Shown: positions 55,975 to 64,000, counted from the stretch's first letter. The stretch: DNA of 64,000 bases from Wielerella bovis (GCF_022354465.1 NZ_CP092361.1:186001-250000); one strand, 5' to 3'. Translations and numbers: made by a program. Notes: generated from the letters alone by a model not told the origin.

Positions 55975-56373
55975 ATGAAAAAAATTGCATTTTTAGCAAC
56001 GGCTGCTGTTTTAGCATTGAGCGCGTGCAGTCAAACTTCTGCACCACAATCGCATAATCATCACAACCATCACAACCATTCTGTTGCGACTCATACCGCA
56101 AGCAGCTTGTCTGACCAAGTATTTACTTGCCAAAATGGTATGACGGCTACTGTGAAACACAATGTGGGCGAAGATAAAATCCGTTTGCATGTGGACACGA
56201 TTGAAAGCAGCACTATTTTGAGCCTTGCTCCATCGGGTTCGGGTGAGCGTTATATCAATGCCAATGGTTTTTATAATAAAGCCACCGAGTTTCATATGAA
56301 AGGCAAAGAAGCTGCATTCAACTTCCAAGACCCTTATGGTAATCAAGTGCAAACGGCTTGTTATAGCAAATAA
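55975..56373 (+). CDS. MliC-like lipoprotein 1
   Basis: A 132-residue lipoprotein: the signal ends in LSAC. A His-rich linker follows (SHNHHNHHNHSVATH). Residues 48-130 are an MliC-like domain: FTCQNGMTATVKHN, SGSGERYINANGFYNKATEF, MKGKEAAFNF and a closing QTACY. MliC/PliC proteins inhibit c-type lysozyme through the conserved SGxRY loop; here SGSGERY is present. The two cysteines of the domain could form the usual disulfide. First of three tandem paralogs, probably with the His-rich linker binding metal. Confidence 0.75.
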   Translation: MKKIAFLATAAVLALSACSQTSAPQSHNHHNHHNHSVATHTASSLSDQVFTCQNGMTATVKHNVGEDKIRLHVDTIESSTILSLAPSGSGERYINANGFYNKATEFHMKGKEAAFNFQDPYGNQVQTACYSK

Positions 56374-56438
56374 TTTTCAGGCTGCCTGAAATAAACTTTT
56401 ACCTTTAAAACAACTTATTTCTGAATAAGGAATTTATC

Positions 56439-56780
56439 ATGAAAAAAATCGTATTGACTGTTTCTGCTGTTGCTTTGGCTTTGGGCATGAATGTTGCGCA
56501 AGCGGCACCCAAAAAAGTAACAGGGCAAAAATTTGAATGCAAAAACGGTGCGACTGTTACGATGAAACGCTTGGGTGGCGACAAAGTGCGTGTTTATGTG
56601 GATACGATTGGTGCAAGCACTATTTTGCGAGCTGCTCCAACGGGTTCAGGCGAACGCTACATCAGCAATCGTGGTTTCTACAAAAAAGGTACGGAGTTTC
56701 AAGTGAAAGGTAAAGATGCACACTTGATTTTCAACGACCCCTATAAAAATGTGGTGGAAACTTCTTGCCGTAGAAAATAA
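56439..56780 (+). CDS. MliC-like periplasmic protein 2
   Basis: A 113-residue paralog with a Sec signal peptide (MKKIVLTVSAVALALGMNVA, cut after QAA) and no lipobox, so it is predicted to be free in the periplasm. The domain matches its neighbours: FECKNGATVTMKRLGGDKVRV, SGERYISNRGFYKKGTEF, VKGKDAHLIFNDPY and ETSC. It is basic (pI high by eye), unlike the acidic third copy. It starts 65 bases after copy 1 with a DUS between. Confidence 0.75.
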   Translation: MKKIVLTVSAVALALGMNVAQAAPKKVTGQKFECKNGATVTMKRLGGDKVRVYVDTIGASTILRAAPTGSGERYISNRGFYKKGTEFQVKGKDAHLIFNDPYKNVVETSCRRK

Positions 56781-56873
56781 TTTGCGTGTACCATTGATTC
56801 AGGCAGTTTGAGTTTTTCAGGCTGCCTGAAAATTTAAAGCTGTATCATTTTATTACATTTGAGGAATAGTACG

Positions 56874-57308
56874 ATGAAAATCAAACACTTCATGATTGTT
56901 TCTGCGTTTGCAGCATTGGCAGCGTGTACCAACAATCCAAATAATACTTCTGCTCCAGCGCAGCCTGTTAAAACAGAAACTGCTGCATCTACTCAAACAC
57001 AAGTGAGCAATCTGCATTCTGGCGATAGTCGTGTGTTTGTATGTGAAAACGGCATGACTGCTAATGTAACTTATATGATTGATGAGCGTGAGGATAAAGA
57101 AAACGCCATTCATTTGAATGTGGATACCATTGGTGCGAGCGCGCATTTGACACAAAAAGTTTCTGCTTCGGGCGAACGTTATGCTGCGGATAAGGGTTTT
57201 TATGATAAAGCAACCGAATGGCATGAAAAAGGTGGCGAGGCTTATTTTGAATTTACTGACCCTTATGGTAATAAAACCGAAACAACATGTAATGTCAAAA
57301 CGAAATAA
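56874..57308 (+). CDS. MliC-like lipoprotein 3
   Basis: A 144-residue lipoprotein. The ATG at 56874 follows GAGGA and gives MKIKHFMIVSAFAALAAC with a lipobox. A Thr/Ala/Pro-rich linker precedes the MliC-like domain: FVCENGMTANVTYM, HLNVDTIGASAHL, SASGERYAADKGFYDKATEW, EKGGEAYFEFTDPYG and ETTC. The three copies share the pattern G-x-R-Y, GFYxKxTE and KGxEA but differ in anchoring and charge. A DUS terminator follows. Confidence 0.75.
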   Translation: MKIKHFMIVSAFAALAACTNNPNNTSAPAQPVKTETAASTQTQVSNLHSGDSRVFVCENGMTANVTYMIDEREDKENAIHLNVDTIGASAHLTQKVSASGERYAADKGFYDKATEWHEKGGEAYFEFTDPYGNKTETTCNVKTK

Positions 57309-57322
57309 ATGATTTTGTCATT

Positions 57323-57357
57323 AAGGCAGCCTGAAAAATACTTTCAGGCTGCCTTTC
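57323..57357. terminator. DUS-pair terminator after the MliC-like genes
   Basis: AAGGCAGCCTGAAA pairs with TTTCAGGCTGCCTTTC. Confidence 0.75.
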
Positions 57358-57390
57358 TTGTTGTTTGTTTGATTTTCTGCCACAATTATA

Positions 57391-57430
57391 TAGTAGATTC
57401 AATTTATAGTGAATTCACTATAGTCGTTTA
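57391..57430. repeat. Fused MITE ends upstream of the riboswitch
   Basis: ATAGTAGATTCAATTTATAG, then TGAATTCACTATAGTCGTTT: left and right ends of family A followed by a left end of family B, with no core left. Confidence 0.65.
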
Positions 57431-57511
57431 GTCGGGGTGCTGCGAATAGCGGCTGAGATGATACCCGTGAACCTGATGCAGATAATGCTGGCGTAGGAAA
57501 CTAAAAAGCGT
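57431..57511 (+). promoter_or_regulatory. TPP riboswitch (THI element)
   Basis: GGGGTGC, then GGCTGAGATGATACCCGTGA, ACCTGATGCAGATAATGC and TGGCGTAGGAAAC, which together are the conserved thiM-type aptamer. It lies about 140 bases before thiB and is followed by a terminator hairpin. Confidence 0.93.
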
Positions 57512-57531
57512 ATATAAACGCAGAATATGAT

Positions 57532-57579
57532 GACCGATTTCAGCATCGTTTTTATAAACTATGATGAATCGGTCTTTTT
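57532..57579 (+). terminator. Terminator of the TPP riboswitch
   Basis: GACCGATT pairs with AATCGGTC (57532-57539, 57567-57574), with further inner pairing, and is followed by TTTTT. It is the probable expression platform for attenuation by thiamine pyrophosphate. Confidence 0.8.
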
Positions 57580-57650
57580 GCGTTTAACACGCGTCAGGCA
57601 GCCTGAAAGCATGATTTGCGATTTATCCACAAATCAACAAGGAAACAAAA

Positions 57651-58661
57651 ATGAATAAAATTCATGCAACATTATTGTGTTTATCTATTATGCTGACTGC
57701 AAGCGCGTGGGCAAAAACCGAAGTGCGTTTGGCGGTACATGATTCGTATGATTTGCCCAAAGAAGTAGTGGCAAAATTTGAACAACAAAATGATGCGAAA
57801 GTGTCGGTCATCAAATTAGGTGATGGTAATGAGATGCTCAACCGTTTGATTTTGACGAGAAATGGTACGGTTTTGGCAGATGCGGTGTTTGGGCTGGATA
57901 ATAATACGGTGTTGAAAGCATACGAAGCAGGTATTTTGGCAGCCAATCAGCCAAAAAGTGTGCCTACAATTGTTTCGCTGCCACATATTTTGGCGGTAGA
58001 TTATGGTTTTATTTCTTTGAATTATGATAAAAAATGGTTTGCGGAGAAAAAATTGCCTTTGCCACAATCGTTGGCAGATTTGGCAAAACCAGCATATAAA
58101 AATTTGTTGGCGATGCCTAATCCCAATACATCTACCCCAGGTTTGGCGTTTTTATTAGCCAATATTAGTGGTTTGGGTGAAGAAGCGGCTTTTAAATGGT
58201 GGGGCGATATGCGACAAAATGGGGTTAAAATTACCAAAGGTTGGTCGGAAGCGTATTATACCGATTTTACTTTGAACGGCGGTTCGCGTCCTATTATTGT
58301 GGGATATGCCAGCAGTCCTGCGGCGGAAGTTTTTTATAGTAAAGGAAAATTGAAAACGCCGAATATGGGTAATTTGTTTTTGCAAGGTGGTAGTTATGTG
58401 CAGATTGAAGGTGCGGCGGTGTTGAATAAAGCCAAGCAGCCTGAATTGGCGGAAAAATTGGTGCAATTTTTACAAAATCCTGCGGTACAACAATCGGTTA
58501 CAACTTCTATGTGGGTGTACCCTGCGGTGAAAAATACGCGGCATCATCCCATTATTGTTCATACATCAGCACCGAATAATGCAGAATTTTTGCCCGCAGC
58601 ACAGGTCAATGCCAAACAAAAAGCATGGTTGGCGCGGTGGACAAAAACGGTATTGCGGTAA
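57651..58661 (+). CDS. thiB: Thiamine ABC transporter substrate-binding protein
   Basis: Periplasmic protein that delivers thiamine, TMP or TPP to the ThiPQ transporter. The 336-residue protein has a signal peptide (cut after AWA) and begins TEVRLAVHDSYDLPKEVVAKFEQQ. Characteristic blocks are LDNNTVLKAYEAGIL, DYGFISLNYDKKWF, NPNTSTPGLAFLLA and GWSEAYYTDFTLNGGSRPIIVGYASSPAAEV. An upstream TPP riboswitch supports the assignment. thiP and thiQ do not follow; an unrelated symporter does, behind a long palindrome. Confidence 0.93.
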   Translation: MNKIHATLLCLSIMLTASAWAKTEVRLAVHDSYDLPKEVVAKFEQQNDAKVSVIKLGDGNEMLNRLILTRNGTVLADAVFGLDNNTVLKAYEAGILAANQPKSVPTIVSLPHILAVDYGFISLNYDKKWFAEKKLPLPQSLADLAKPAYKNLLAMPNPNTSTPGLAFLLANISGLGEEAAFKWWGDMRQNGVKITKGWSEAYYTDFTLNGGSRPIIVGYASSPAAEVFYSKGKLKTPNMGNLFLQGGSYVQIEGAAVLNKAKQPELAEKLVQFLQNPAVQQSVTTSMWVYPAVKNTRHHPIIVHTSAPNNAEFLPAAQVNAKQKAWLARWTKTVLR

Positions 58662-58666
58662 AAATC

Positions 58667-58716
58667 TTTCAGGCTGCCTATAATGTTTCACATGAAACAT
58701 TATAGGCAGCCTGAAA
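58667..58716. terminator. 50-bp palindrome with parS-like centre
   Basis: Two perfect 24-base arms (TTTCAGGCTGCCTATAATGT... and its inverse) have a two-base loop. The outer parts are a DUS pair; the centre TGTTTCACATGAAACA is one base off parS. It is probably the thiB terminator. Confidence 0.75.
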
Positions 58717-58836
58717 ACATATCGTAAAAATATCCCCTTTTTTTAAACTTTATATTAAAATCTAAATTTCAGGCTGCCTTTTATTGTAAATAGGCAGCCT
58801 GAAACCTTTGTTTTAAAACATATTTTAAAGGTTATT

Positions 58837-60336
58837 ATGAGTAACGGTATTTTTTCATGCTTTGCCCAAGAAGGTGCATTAGACAAAGTACATTGTATTG
58901 TTAATGCTATTAGTAACCCCTTATGGGACTGGTTGGTTGTCATTTTATTGGGTGTGGGTTTTTTCTTTACCATTGCCACAGGTTTTGTGCAATTACGGTT
59001 ATTTGGACGCAGTATCAAAGAAATTCGCGGTAGCCGACAAAACGCTAATCAAAACAGTGGGATTTCTGCATTCCAAGCGTTTGTAACGGGTCTAGCCAGT
59101 CGCGTAGGAACGGGGAATATTGCAGGTGTAGCATTAGCGATTTCTATTGGTGGACCTGGTGCCGTATTGTGGATGTGGCTGACTGCACTGATTGGTATGA
59201 GTTCTGCATTTGCTGAATCCACATTGGCACAATTATTCAAAGTACGCGATAAACAAACGGGATTATTTCGCGGTGGCCCCGCTTATTATATTGCGCATGG
59301 TTTGAATCAACATTGGTTGTCGGTGCTGTTTTCGGTCAGTTTAATTGTGTGCTTTGGTTTTGTATACGAAGCCATTCAAGCTAATACGATTGTGCAAGCC
59401 ATACAATCAGCAAGCAATATGACTCCTGCTGATGGCGTTACCGAAGAAGTTTGGGATAATTACAAACACGGCATTGGTGCATTTTTAGTCATTATTACCG
59501 CCCCTATTATTTTTGGTGGTATCAAACGAGTAGCGCGAATTGCAGAAGGCATTGTGCCATTGATGGCGATTGTGTATCTGCTTGTTACATTGTATGTGAT
59601 GATAACCAATATCAGCGAAATTCCGCGTGTATTTAATTTGATTATTCAAGATGCGTTTAGCAGCAAAGCCGTTGAAGGTGGTTTTTTAGGTGGCATCTTC
59701 TCGCAAGCCATGATGTATGGTATCAAACGTGGTTTATATTCTAACGAAGCAGGTCAAGGTTCTGCGCCCAATGCAGCGGCATCAGCAGACGTTAAACACC
59801 CTGTTTCACAAGGCTTAATCCAAATGCTAGGCGTATTTATTGACACAATGGTGGTATGTTCTTGTACCGCATTTGTCATTTTGCTATCTGATACATCACT
59901 GAATGCAGATTTAAGTGGCATTCAATTAACCCAAGCCGCATTGGAAAGTCATATTGGTTCATGGGCGCAACAATTCTTGGCATTTATTCTGTTTATGTTC
60001 GCGTTTACCACCATTATCGGTAACTATGCTTATGCTGAAACCAATATTCACTATCTACACAGCAACTGGCTGGTGTTGGCACTTTTCCGTATGGCAGTAC
60101 TGGGCTTTGTGTATTTTGGCGCAGTCGCAAAAGTACCCGTTGTATGGGATATGGGTGATTTAGCAATGGGCGTGATGGCATTAATTAACTTGGTGGTTAT
60201 TTTGCTGATGTACAAATACGTTTTACTGCTGTTGAAAGACTACACGGTGAAATTGCGTATGGGTAAAAAAGAACCTGAGTTTAAATTGAGTGAACATCCT
60301 GTGTTGAAACGCAAAATCAAATCCAATATTTGGTAA
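58837..60336 (+). CDS. Alanine/glycine:cation symporter (AgcS family)
   Basis: A 499-residue inner-membrane sodium- or proton-coupled transporter for alanine or glycine. It has about ten to eleven membrane segments and the family blocks FVTGLASRVGTGNIAGVALA, GGPGAVLWMW, AFAESTLAQLFK, RGGPAYYI and the signature GLYSNEAGQGSAPNAAASA. The C-terminus is basic and cytoplasmic. No ribosome site anomaly; it lies after the thiB palindrome and is probably separately transcribed. Confidence 0.92.
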   Translation: MSNGIFSCFAQEGALDKVHCIVNAISNPLWDWLVVILLGVGFFFTIATGFVQLRLFGRSIKEIRGSRQNANQNSGISAFQAFVTGLASRVGTGNIAGVALAISIGGPGAVLWMWLTALIGMSSAFAESTLAQLFKVRDKQTGLFRGGPAYYIAHGLNQHWLSVLFSVSLIVCFGFVYEAIQANTIVQAIQSASNMTPADGVTEEVWDNYKHGIGAFLVIITAPIIFGGIKRVARIAEGIVPLMAIVYLLVTLYVMITNISEIPRVFNLIIQDAFSSKAVEGGFLGGIFSQAMMYGIKRGLYSNEAGQGSAPNAAASADVKHPVSQGLIQMLGVFIDTMVVCSCTAFVILLSDTSLNADLSGIQLTQAALESHIGSWAQQFLAFILFMFAFTTIIGNYAYAETNIHYLHSNWLVLALFRMAVLGFVYFGAVAKVPVVWDMGDLAMGVMALINLVVILLMYKYVLLLLKDYTVKLRMGKKEPEFKLSEHPVLKRKIKSNIW

Positions 60337-60356
60337 AAGATAGCATTAAAAAACAA

Positions 60357-60389
60357 AAAGGCAGCCTGAAAAATATTTTCAGGCTGCCT
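60357..60389. terminator. DUS-pair terminator between convergent genes
   Basis: AAAAGGCAGCCTGAAAAA and its inverted copy serve the symporter and the convergent phoH-like gene. Confidence 0.75.
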
Positions 60390-60392
60390 ATC

Positions 60393-61370
60393 TTATTGTT
60401 CTGAATCCATATTCTTGTTTTCATTATCTGCTTCGTCATACGCTTCTACAATTTTTTGTACAAGCGGATGGCGAACCACATCTTCGCTAGTAAACGTATG
60501 AAAATACAAGCCCTCCACGTTACCTAATTTTTCACGCGCATCGCGCAAGCCTGATTTGATATTGCGAGGCAAATCAATTTGGCTCAAATCACCTGTAATC
60601 ACGGCTTTGGTACCGAAACCGATGCGTGTTAAAAACATTTTCATTTGTTCGGGCGTGGTGTTTTGCGCTTCGTCCAAAATCACATACGCGCCGTTGAGCG
60701 TGCGTCCGCGCATATAGGCGAGCGGCGCAATTTCAATCAAACCTTTTTCCATTAATTTGGTAACGCGGTCAAAGCCCATCAAATCGTAGAGCGCGTCATA
60801 CAGTGGGCGTAAATACGGGTCTACTTTTTGTGCTAAATCGCCAGGGAGAAAACCGAGTTTTTCGCCCGCTTCCACCGCAGGACGCACCAAAACAATGCGT
60901 TCTATTTGGTGTTTGTCCATGGCGTCCACTGCTGCTGCGACCGCCAAATAGGTTTTGCCCGTGCCTGCTGGCCCCAGTCCGAACACAATATCGTGATTGA
61001 GCAGGGCGCGAATGTAACCGTTTTGGCGTGGTGTGCGTCCGCTTATACTGCCACGTTTGGTGTGGAAATAGTAGGCGTGGTTTTTGTCGGTTTTTTCAAT
61101 GTGTTGGCTGTCAGCGGTTTTCGCTTCTACGGCAGCAAGGTTGATGTCTTCATCTGACAAATCGCGTTGTTCAGCGATGTCCATTAAATTGACCAAGGCA
61201 TTACGTGCTGCGTGGGCATGGCTGCCTGAAAACGTGAAATGGTCAAATCGTCGGCTGATTTGTGTATCCAAAATGTGTGCTAGCGCAGTTAAATTGTCGT
61301 CTAATGCGCCGCATAGTCTTTGTAGGGCGATGGGGTCGTAATCTTCAAATTGTAAATGTACAGTTGTCAT
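60393..61370 (-). CDS. PhoH-family ATPase (YbeZ-like)
   Basis: A 325-residue P-loop protein of the PhoH/YbeZ group, implicated in rRNA maturation and RNA metabolism with YbeY. Start at 61370: [20 protein letters not shown]. Domain: [20 protein letters not shown], Walker [14 protein letters not shown] near residues 143-155, [32 protein letters not shown], Walker [22 protein letters not shown] and [11 protein letters not shown] ybeY gene would be expected downstream but does not lie here. A longer start at 61421 is less likely. Confidence 0.92.
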   Translation of the reverse strand: MTTVHLQFEDYDPIALQRLCGALDDNLTALAHILDTQISRRFDHFTFSGSHAHAARNALVNLMDIAEQRDLSDEDINLAAVEAKTADSQHIEKTDKNHAYYFHTKRGSISGRTPRQNGYIRALLNHDIVFGLGPAGTGKTYLAVAAAVDAMDKHQIERIVLVRPAVEAGEKLGFLPGDLAQKVDPYLRPLYDALYDLMGFDRVTKLMEKGLIEIAPLAYMRGRTLNGAYVILDEAQNTTPEQMKMFLTRIGFGTKAVITGDLSQIDLPRNIKSGLRDAREKLGNVEGLYFHTFTSEDVVRHPLVQKIVEAYDEADNENKNMDSEQ

Positions 61371-61407
61371 ATTTTGCTTTCGTGATTCGGATACGATACA
61401 CATGATG

Positions 61408-61510
61408 TATAGTGGATTCACTAAATCAGGACAAGTCGGTAGCGAGAGCCGTGTACAGCTAGTACATAAGGGAGCTGGTAACGCTGTACTGGTTTAGTGA
61501 ATTCACTATA
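61408..61510. mobile_element. Family A (Correia-like) MITE
   Basis: A 103-bp element, TATAGTGGATTCACTAAATC to GGTTTAGTGAATTCACTATA. It lies in the gap upstream of phoH. Confidence 0.92.
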
Positions 61511-61580
61511 TAGTCGTAGAAGTGAAAATGCAATACAAGGCGAGCCAACGCCGTAGTACTTTTTCAATTCTGTGGCTATA
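61509..61580. mobile_element. Short family C MITE abutting a family A element
   Basis: A 72-bp element with ends TATAGTCGTAGAAGTGAAAA and TTTTTCAATTCTGTGGCTATA. It shares a TA with the neighbouring element, as after insertion next to it. Confidence 0.88.
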
Positions 61581-61767
61581 CTTGTTTTGCAGGAATTTCG
61601 GTAAACAATTTACCACAATCTAAAATGTTTCAGGCTGCATAGTGTGTTTTATTCGCTCCATGCAGCCTGAAAATTAGGATAAGCTATTATACTGCGATTG
61701 AGCTTTACGGTATCATTCAAAGATATTTTCAGGCTGCCTTTCTTTCACTAAGCACAAAGGATGCAAT

Positions 61768-63501
61768 ATGGAGCAACTCAATCTTATTTATCTGATTATG
61801 GCGGTATTGCTGTTTGCCAGCGTATTAGCAAGTCGCCTGTCTGCACGTTTAGGCATGCCTTTGTTGTTAGCGTTTTTGGGTGTCGGCATGCTCGCGGGCG
61901 AAGAAGGCATTGGCGGTATTGTGTTTAACAATTTTGTTGGTGCATCGCTGGTCAGTCAATTAGCATTGGCGATTATTTTGTTGGACGGCGGCTTGCGTAC
62001 ACAATATGCAACTTTCCGTATTGCGCTCAAACCTGCGGCGATTTTAGCCAGTTGGGGCGTATTGGCAAGTGTTGGTTTACTCGGTATTTTCACCACGCTG
62101 TTTTTGGGAATTGATTGGAAACTGGGTTTATTGATGGCAGCGATTGTGGGTTCAACCGATGCGGCTGCCGTGTTTTCTTTATTGCGTAACAGCGGCGTGC
62201 GACTCAATCCGCGTATTCAAGCCACGTTGGAATTGGAAAGTGGTGTCAATGACCCGATGGCGATTTTGTTGGTTAGTATACTTATCAGCTTGATAACGCA
62301 GCCTGAAAATACAACTTTTGCAAGCGCGTTTATCATGTTACTAAAACAACTCGGTTTGGGTTTGGTTGTAGGTATATTAGGTGGCAAAATCTTGGCGTGG
62401 TTATTGGCGCGTATTCGTCTTGCCGAAGGGATGTATGCCTTAATGATTGCATCGGGTGGCGTAGCCTTGTTTGCCCTAACCAATATGACAGGAGGGAGCG
62501 GTTTTTTGGCGGTCTATTTGGCAGGCGTATTGATTGGCAATGCACGCAATGCTTCTACCGAGCACGTTTTAACCGTGATGGACGGTTTGGCATGGTTGGC
62601 ACAAGCTACCATGTTTTTGGTATTGGGTTTATTGGTTACGCCATCGCATTTGCTGGATAAAGCATGGGTAGCGTTGGCGATTGCCAGCTTCCTGATTTTG
62701 GTTGCACGCCCAGTAGCCGTGTACACTTCTATCAAATGGTTCAAATATCGCCGTGCTGAAATTGCCTACATCAGTTGGGTAGGATTACGCGGTGCCGTTC
62801 CCGTTACTTTGGCGATTATGCCGATGATGATGGGCGTAGAAAACGCACGATTTTTGTTTGATATTGCCTTTGCGGTGGTAATTTTATCGCTGCTGATTCA
62901 AGGCACGACCATTCCCTATTTTGCCAAAAAATCGGGCATGACTTTGCCACCGCAGCCTGAACCTTTGGAAACCCGCGAACTTTGGTTAGCTGATAAATTA
63001 TCCGTTACCATGCAAGCCTTTCGCGTAGAAGAAAATTCGGAAGCCGTAAATAGCCACCCTTACGCCATGACACGCGATGCCCGTTTTTCAGGCTGCCGTT
63101 TATTTGTATTGGTACGCAATAATCAAACGATTAAAGTAGATTTCACGACACAAATGCAAGTCAATGATATAGCGTGGTACACCCTACCCGAAATACACGG
63201 TTCAGCCTTTGCACGACAATTTGCCGATGATTCAGGCAGCCTGAATGAACAACAATTCTATGGCGAATTTGAAGTTAATCCCAATGTAAAATTGAGTGAT
63301 TTAGCATTTATGTATGGCGTGCAAGCAGCGGAAGAAGACCGAGAAAAATCACTGGCTGATTTGTTTAGCGAACGATTTGGCGGTATTCCTGTGGCTGGCG
63401 ACCGAATTTATTTGGACAACTTTTGTTTAACTGTTAAAGTTTTAAATGAACAAGGCAAAATTCAATCGGTTGGTTTGAAAATGCCGAAAATAGCAGAATA
63501 G
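61768..63501 (+). CDS. K+/H+ antiporter of the NhaP2/CvrA type
   Basis: A 577-residue CPA1-type antiporter. Twelve or so membrane segments span residues 5-390, with LLAFLGVGMLAGEEGIGGI, AIILLDGGLRT, VGSTDAAAVFSLLRNSGVRL (ion-binding Asp) and ESGVNDPMAILLV. A cytoplasmic TrkA_C/RCK-like region follows (residues 400-500, with DUS-encoded FSGCRL), then a CorC-type C-terminal domain (GDRIYLDNFCLTVKVL). Family members expel K+ and balance pH. It is a single-gene unit followed by a DUS hairpin and rnpB. Confidence 0.9.
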   Translation: MEQLNLIYLIMAVLLFASVLASRLSARLGMPLLLAFLGVGMLAGEEGIGGIVFNNFVGASLVSQLALAIILLDGGLRTQYATFRIALKPAAILASWGVLASVGLLGIFTTLFLGIDWKLGLLMAAIVGSTDAAAVFSLLRNSGVRLNPRIQATLELESGVNDPMAILLVSILISLITQPENTTFASAFIMLLKQLGLGLVVGILGGKILAWLLARIRLAEGMYALMIASGGVALFALTNMTGGSGFLAVYLAGVLIGNARNASTEHVLTVMDGLAWLAQATMFLVLGLLVTPSHLLDKAWVALAIASFLILVARPVAVYTSIKWFKYRRAEIAYISWVGLRGAVPVTLAIMPMMMGVENARFLFDIAFAVVILSLLIQGTTIPYFAKKSGMTLPPQPEPLETRELWLADKLSVTMQAFRVEENSEAVNSHPYAMTRDARFSGCRLFVLVRNNQTIKVDFTTQMQVNDIAWYTLPEIHGSAFARQFADDSGSLNEQQFYGEFEVNPNVKLSDLAFMYGVQAAEEDREKSLADLFSERFGGIPVAGDRIYLDNFCLTVKVLNEQGKIQSVGLKMPKIAE

Positions 63502-63511
63502 TAGGCTAAGG

Positions 63512-63548
63512 TTTTCAGGCTGTCTATCTACAATAGGCAGCCTGAAAA
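63512..63548. terminator. DUS-pair hairpin between the antiporter gene and rnpB
   Basis: TTTTCAGGCTGTCTATC pairs imperfectly with AATAGGCAGCCTGAAAA. Confidence 0.6.
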
Positions 63549-63561
63549 CATAAAATCCCTG

Positions 63562-63567
63562 TATAAT
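63562..63567 (+). promoter_or_regulatory. rnpB promoter (-10 box)
   Basis: TATAAT lies seven bases before the start of the RNase P RNA; the expected -35 position lies in a DUS. Confidence 0.55.
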
Positions 63568-63573
63568 CCGCCG

Positions 63574-63930
63574 TACAGGTTGAACAGACAGTCGCCGCGT
63601 ATCACAAACATACGGGGAGGAAAGTCCGGGCTACACAGAGCAAAATGCCAGCTAACGGCTGGGCATGGTAACATGACGGAAAGTGGAACAGAAAGCAATA
63701 CCGCCGATGACGTGGCAACACGAACAGGTAAGGGTGAAAAGGTGCGGTAAGAGCGCACCGTGCAACTGGCAACAGTTCGCAGCAGGCTAAACCCCATTTG
63801 TAGCAAGACCAAACAGAACATATTGACGCTGCTCGCCGAGTGTTCGGGTAGGTTGCTTGAACGTACTGGTAACGGTACGTCTAGATGAATGACTGTCCAA
63901 CGACAGAACCCGGCTTATCGTTTAACCTGT
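63574..63930 (+). ncRNA. rnpB: RNase P RNA (class A)
   Basis: Catalytic RNA that trims tRNA 5' leaders. About 357 bases. The conserved start ACAGACAGTCGCCGC is followed by GGGGAGGAAAGTCCGGGC (P4/J3-4 region); the universal AGAACCCGGCTTATC lies near the end. P1 pairs ACAGGTT at the start with AACCTGT at the end. GGTAAGGGTGAAAAGGTGCG and the CAACTGGCAACAG hairpin are as in bacterial type A. Confidence 0.96.
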
Positions 63931-63944
63931 TTTTGTAGATTATT

Positions 63945-63975
63945 AGGCAGCCTGAAAACTTTTCAGGCTGCCTTT
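63945..63975 (+). terminator. DUS-pair terminator after rnpB
   Basis: AGGCAGCCTGAAAA pairs with TTTTCAGGCTGCCTTTT. Confidence 0.8.
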
Positions 63976-64000
63976 TGTATATGAAAATAATCTGAAAAAC

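Noticed and set aside
63528..63821. Minus-strand frame of 97 codons near the end
   Set aside because: It overlaps the RNase P RNA gene, whose conserved core and P1 pairing are clear.

Overview
The window comes from a betaproteobacterium of the family Neisseriaceae. The strongest sign is the very large number of copies of the DNA uptake sequence AGGCAGCCTGAA on both strands. This is the dialect I know from Kingella-type Neisseriaceae rather than from N. meningitidis or N. gonorrhoeae. Gene content agrees: sigma-54-type pilin promoters, a TfpX/TfpZ-like pilin accessory gene, an HMW1C-like N-glycosyltransferase and Correia-like miniature elements. The sequence is AT-rich. A Kingella, Alysiella or Simonsiella relative is likely; the species cannot be fixed from this window.

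Layout. 0-3.2 kb: etfBA, a perfect parS site, fabZ and lpxA. 3.3-10.5 kb: initiator tRNA, a DUF3579-GNAT protein, a FadL-like porin, two hypotheticals, ligA (enlarged by a repeat inserted in frame) and a small gene. 10.7-14.6 kb: a duplicated locus of secreted, glycine-rich small proteins with near-identical leaders, tiny membrane proteins, an outer-membrane barrel (one full, one truncated copy) and a periplasmic C39-type peptidase; this is the best candidate for a new system. 14.7-25.4 kb: PerM-like permease, zinc-ribbon protein, glmU, a double AAA+ ATPase, an FKBP-like isomerase, lactate dehydrogenase, aroQ, pyrH and a LOG-family protein. 25.6-33.6 kb: a NodT-type efflux lipoprotein, dsbB, a TSUP permease, a VWA lipoprotein, dxr, pdxA and a small hydrolase. 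34.0-39.4 kb: a type IV pilin island with tfpX, two pilin genes each behind a sigma-54-type promoter, and two sulfatase-fold membrane enzymes downstream of one pilin. 39.9-49.7 kb: purD, a duplicated fragment of the AAA+ gene, a lipoprotein, an ABC exporter, ruvC, polA and small genes. 49.9-55.7 kb: the N-glycosyltransferase, a 1-kb gene-free stretch and ileS. 55.9-64 kb: three tandem MliC-like proteins, a TPP riboswitch with thiB, an alanine/glycine symporter, phoH, a K+/H+ antiporter and rnpB.

Intergenic space is unusually rich in short mobile or palindromic repeats. I see at least three TA-flanked MITE families that share a core but differ in their terminal repeats (one inserted inside another), a fourth family with AGAACCTGTG-like ends, a G/C-rich palindrome also found inside ligA, and small GTAGGTCGGATTC palindromes. 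Two gene fragments are bounded exactly by uptake sequences, which suggests that these sequences act as recombination seams as well as uptake signals. Convergent uptake-sequence pairs also form most of the transcription terminators.
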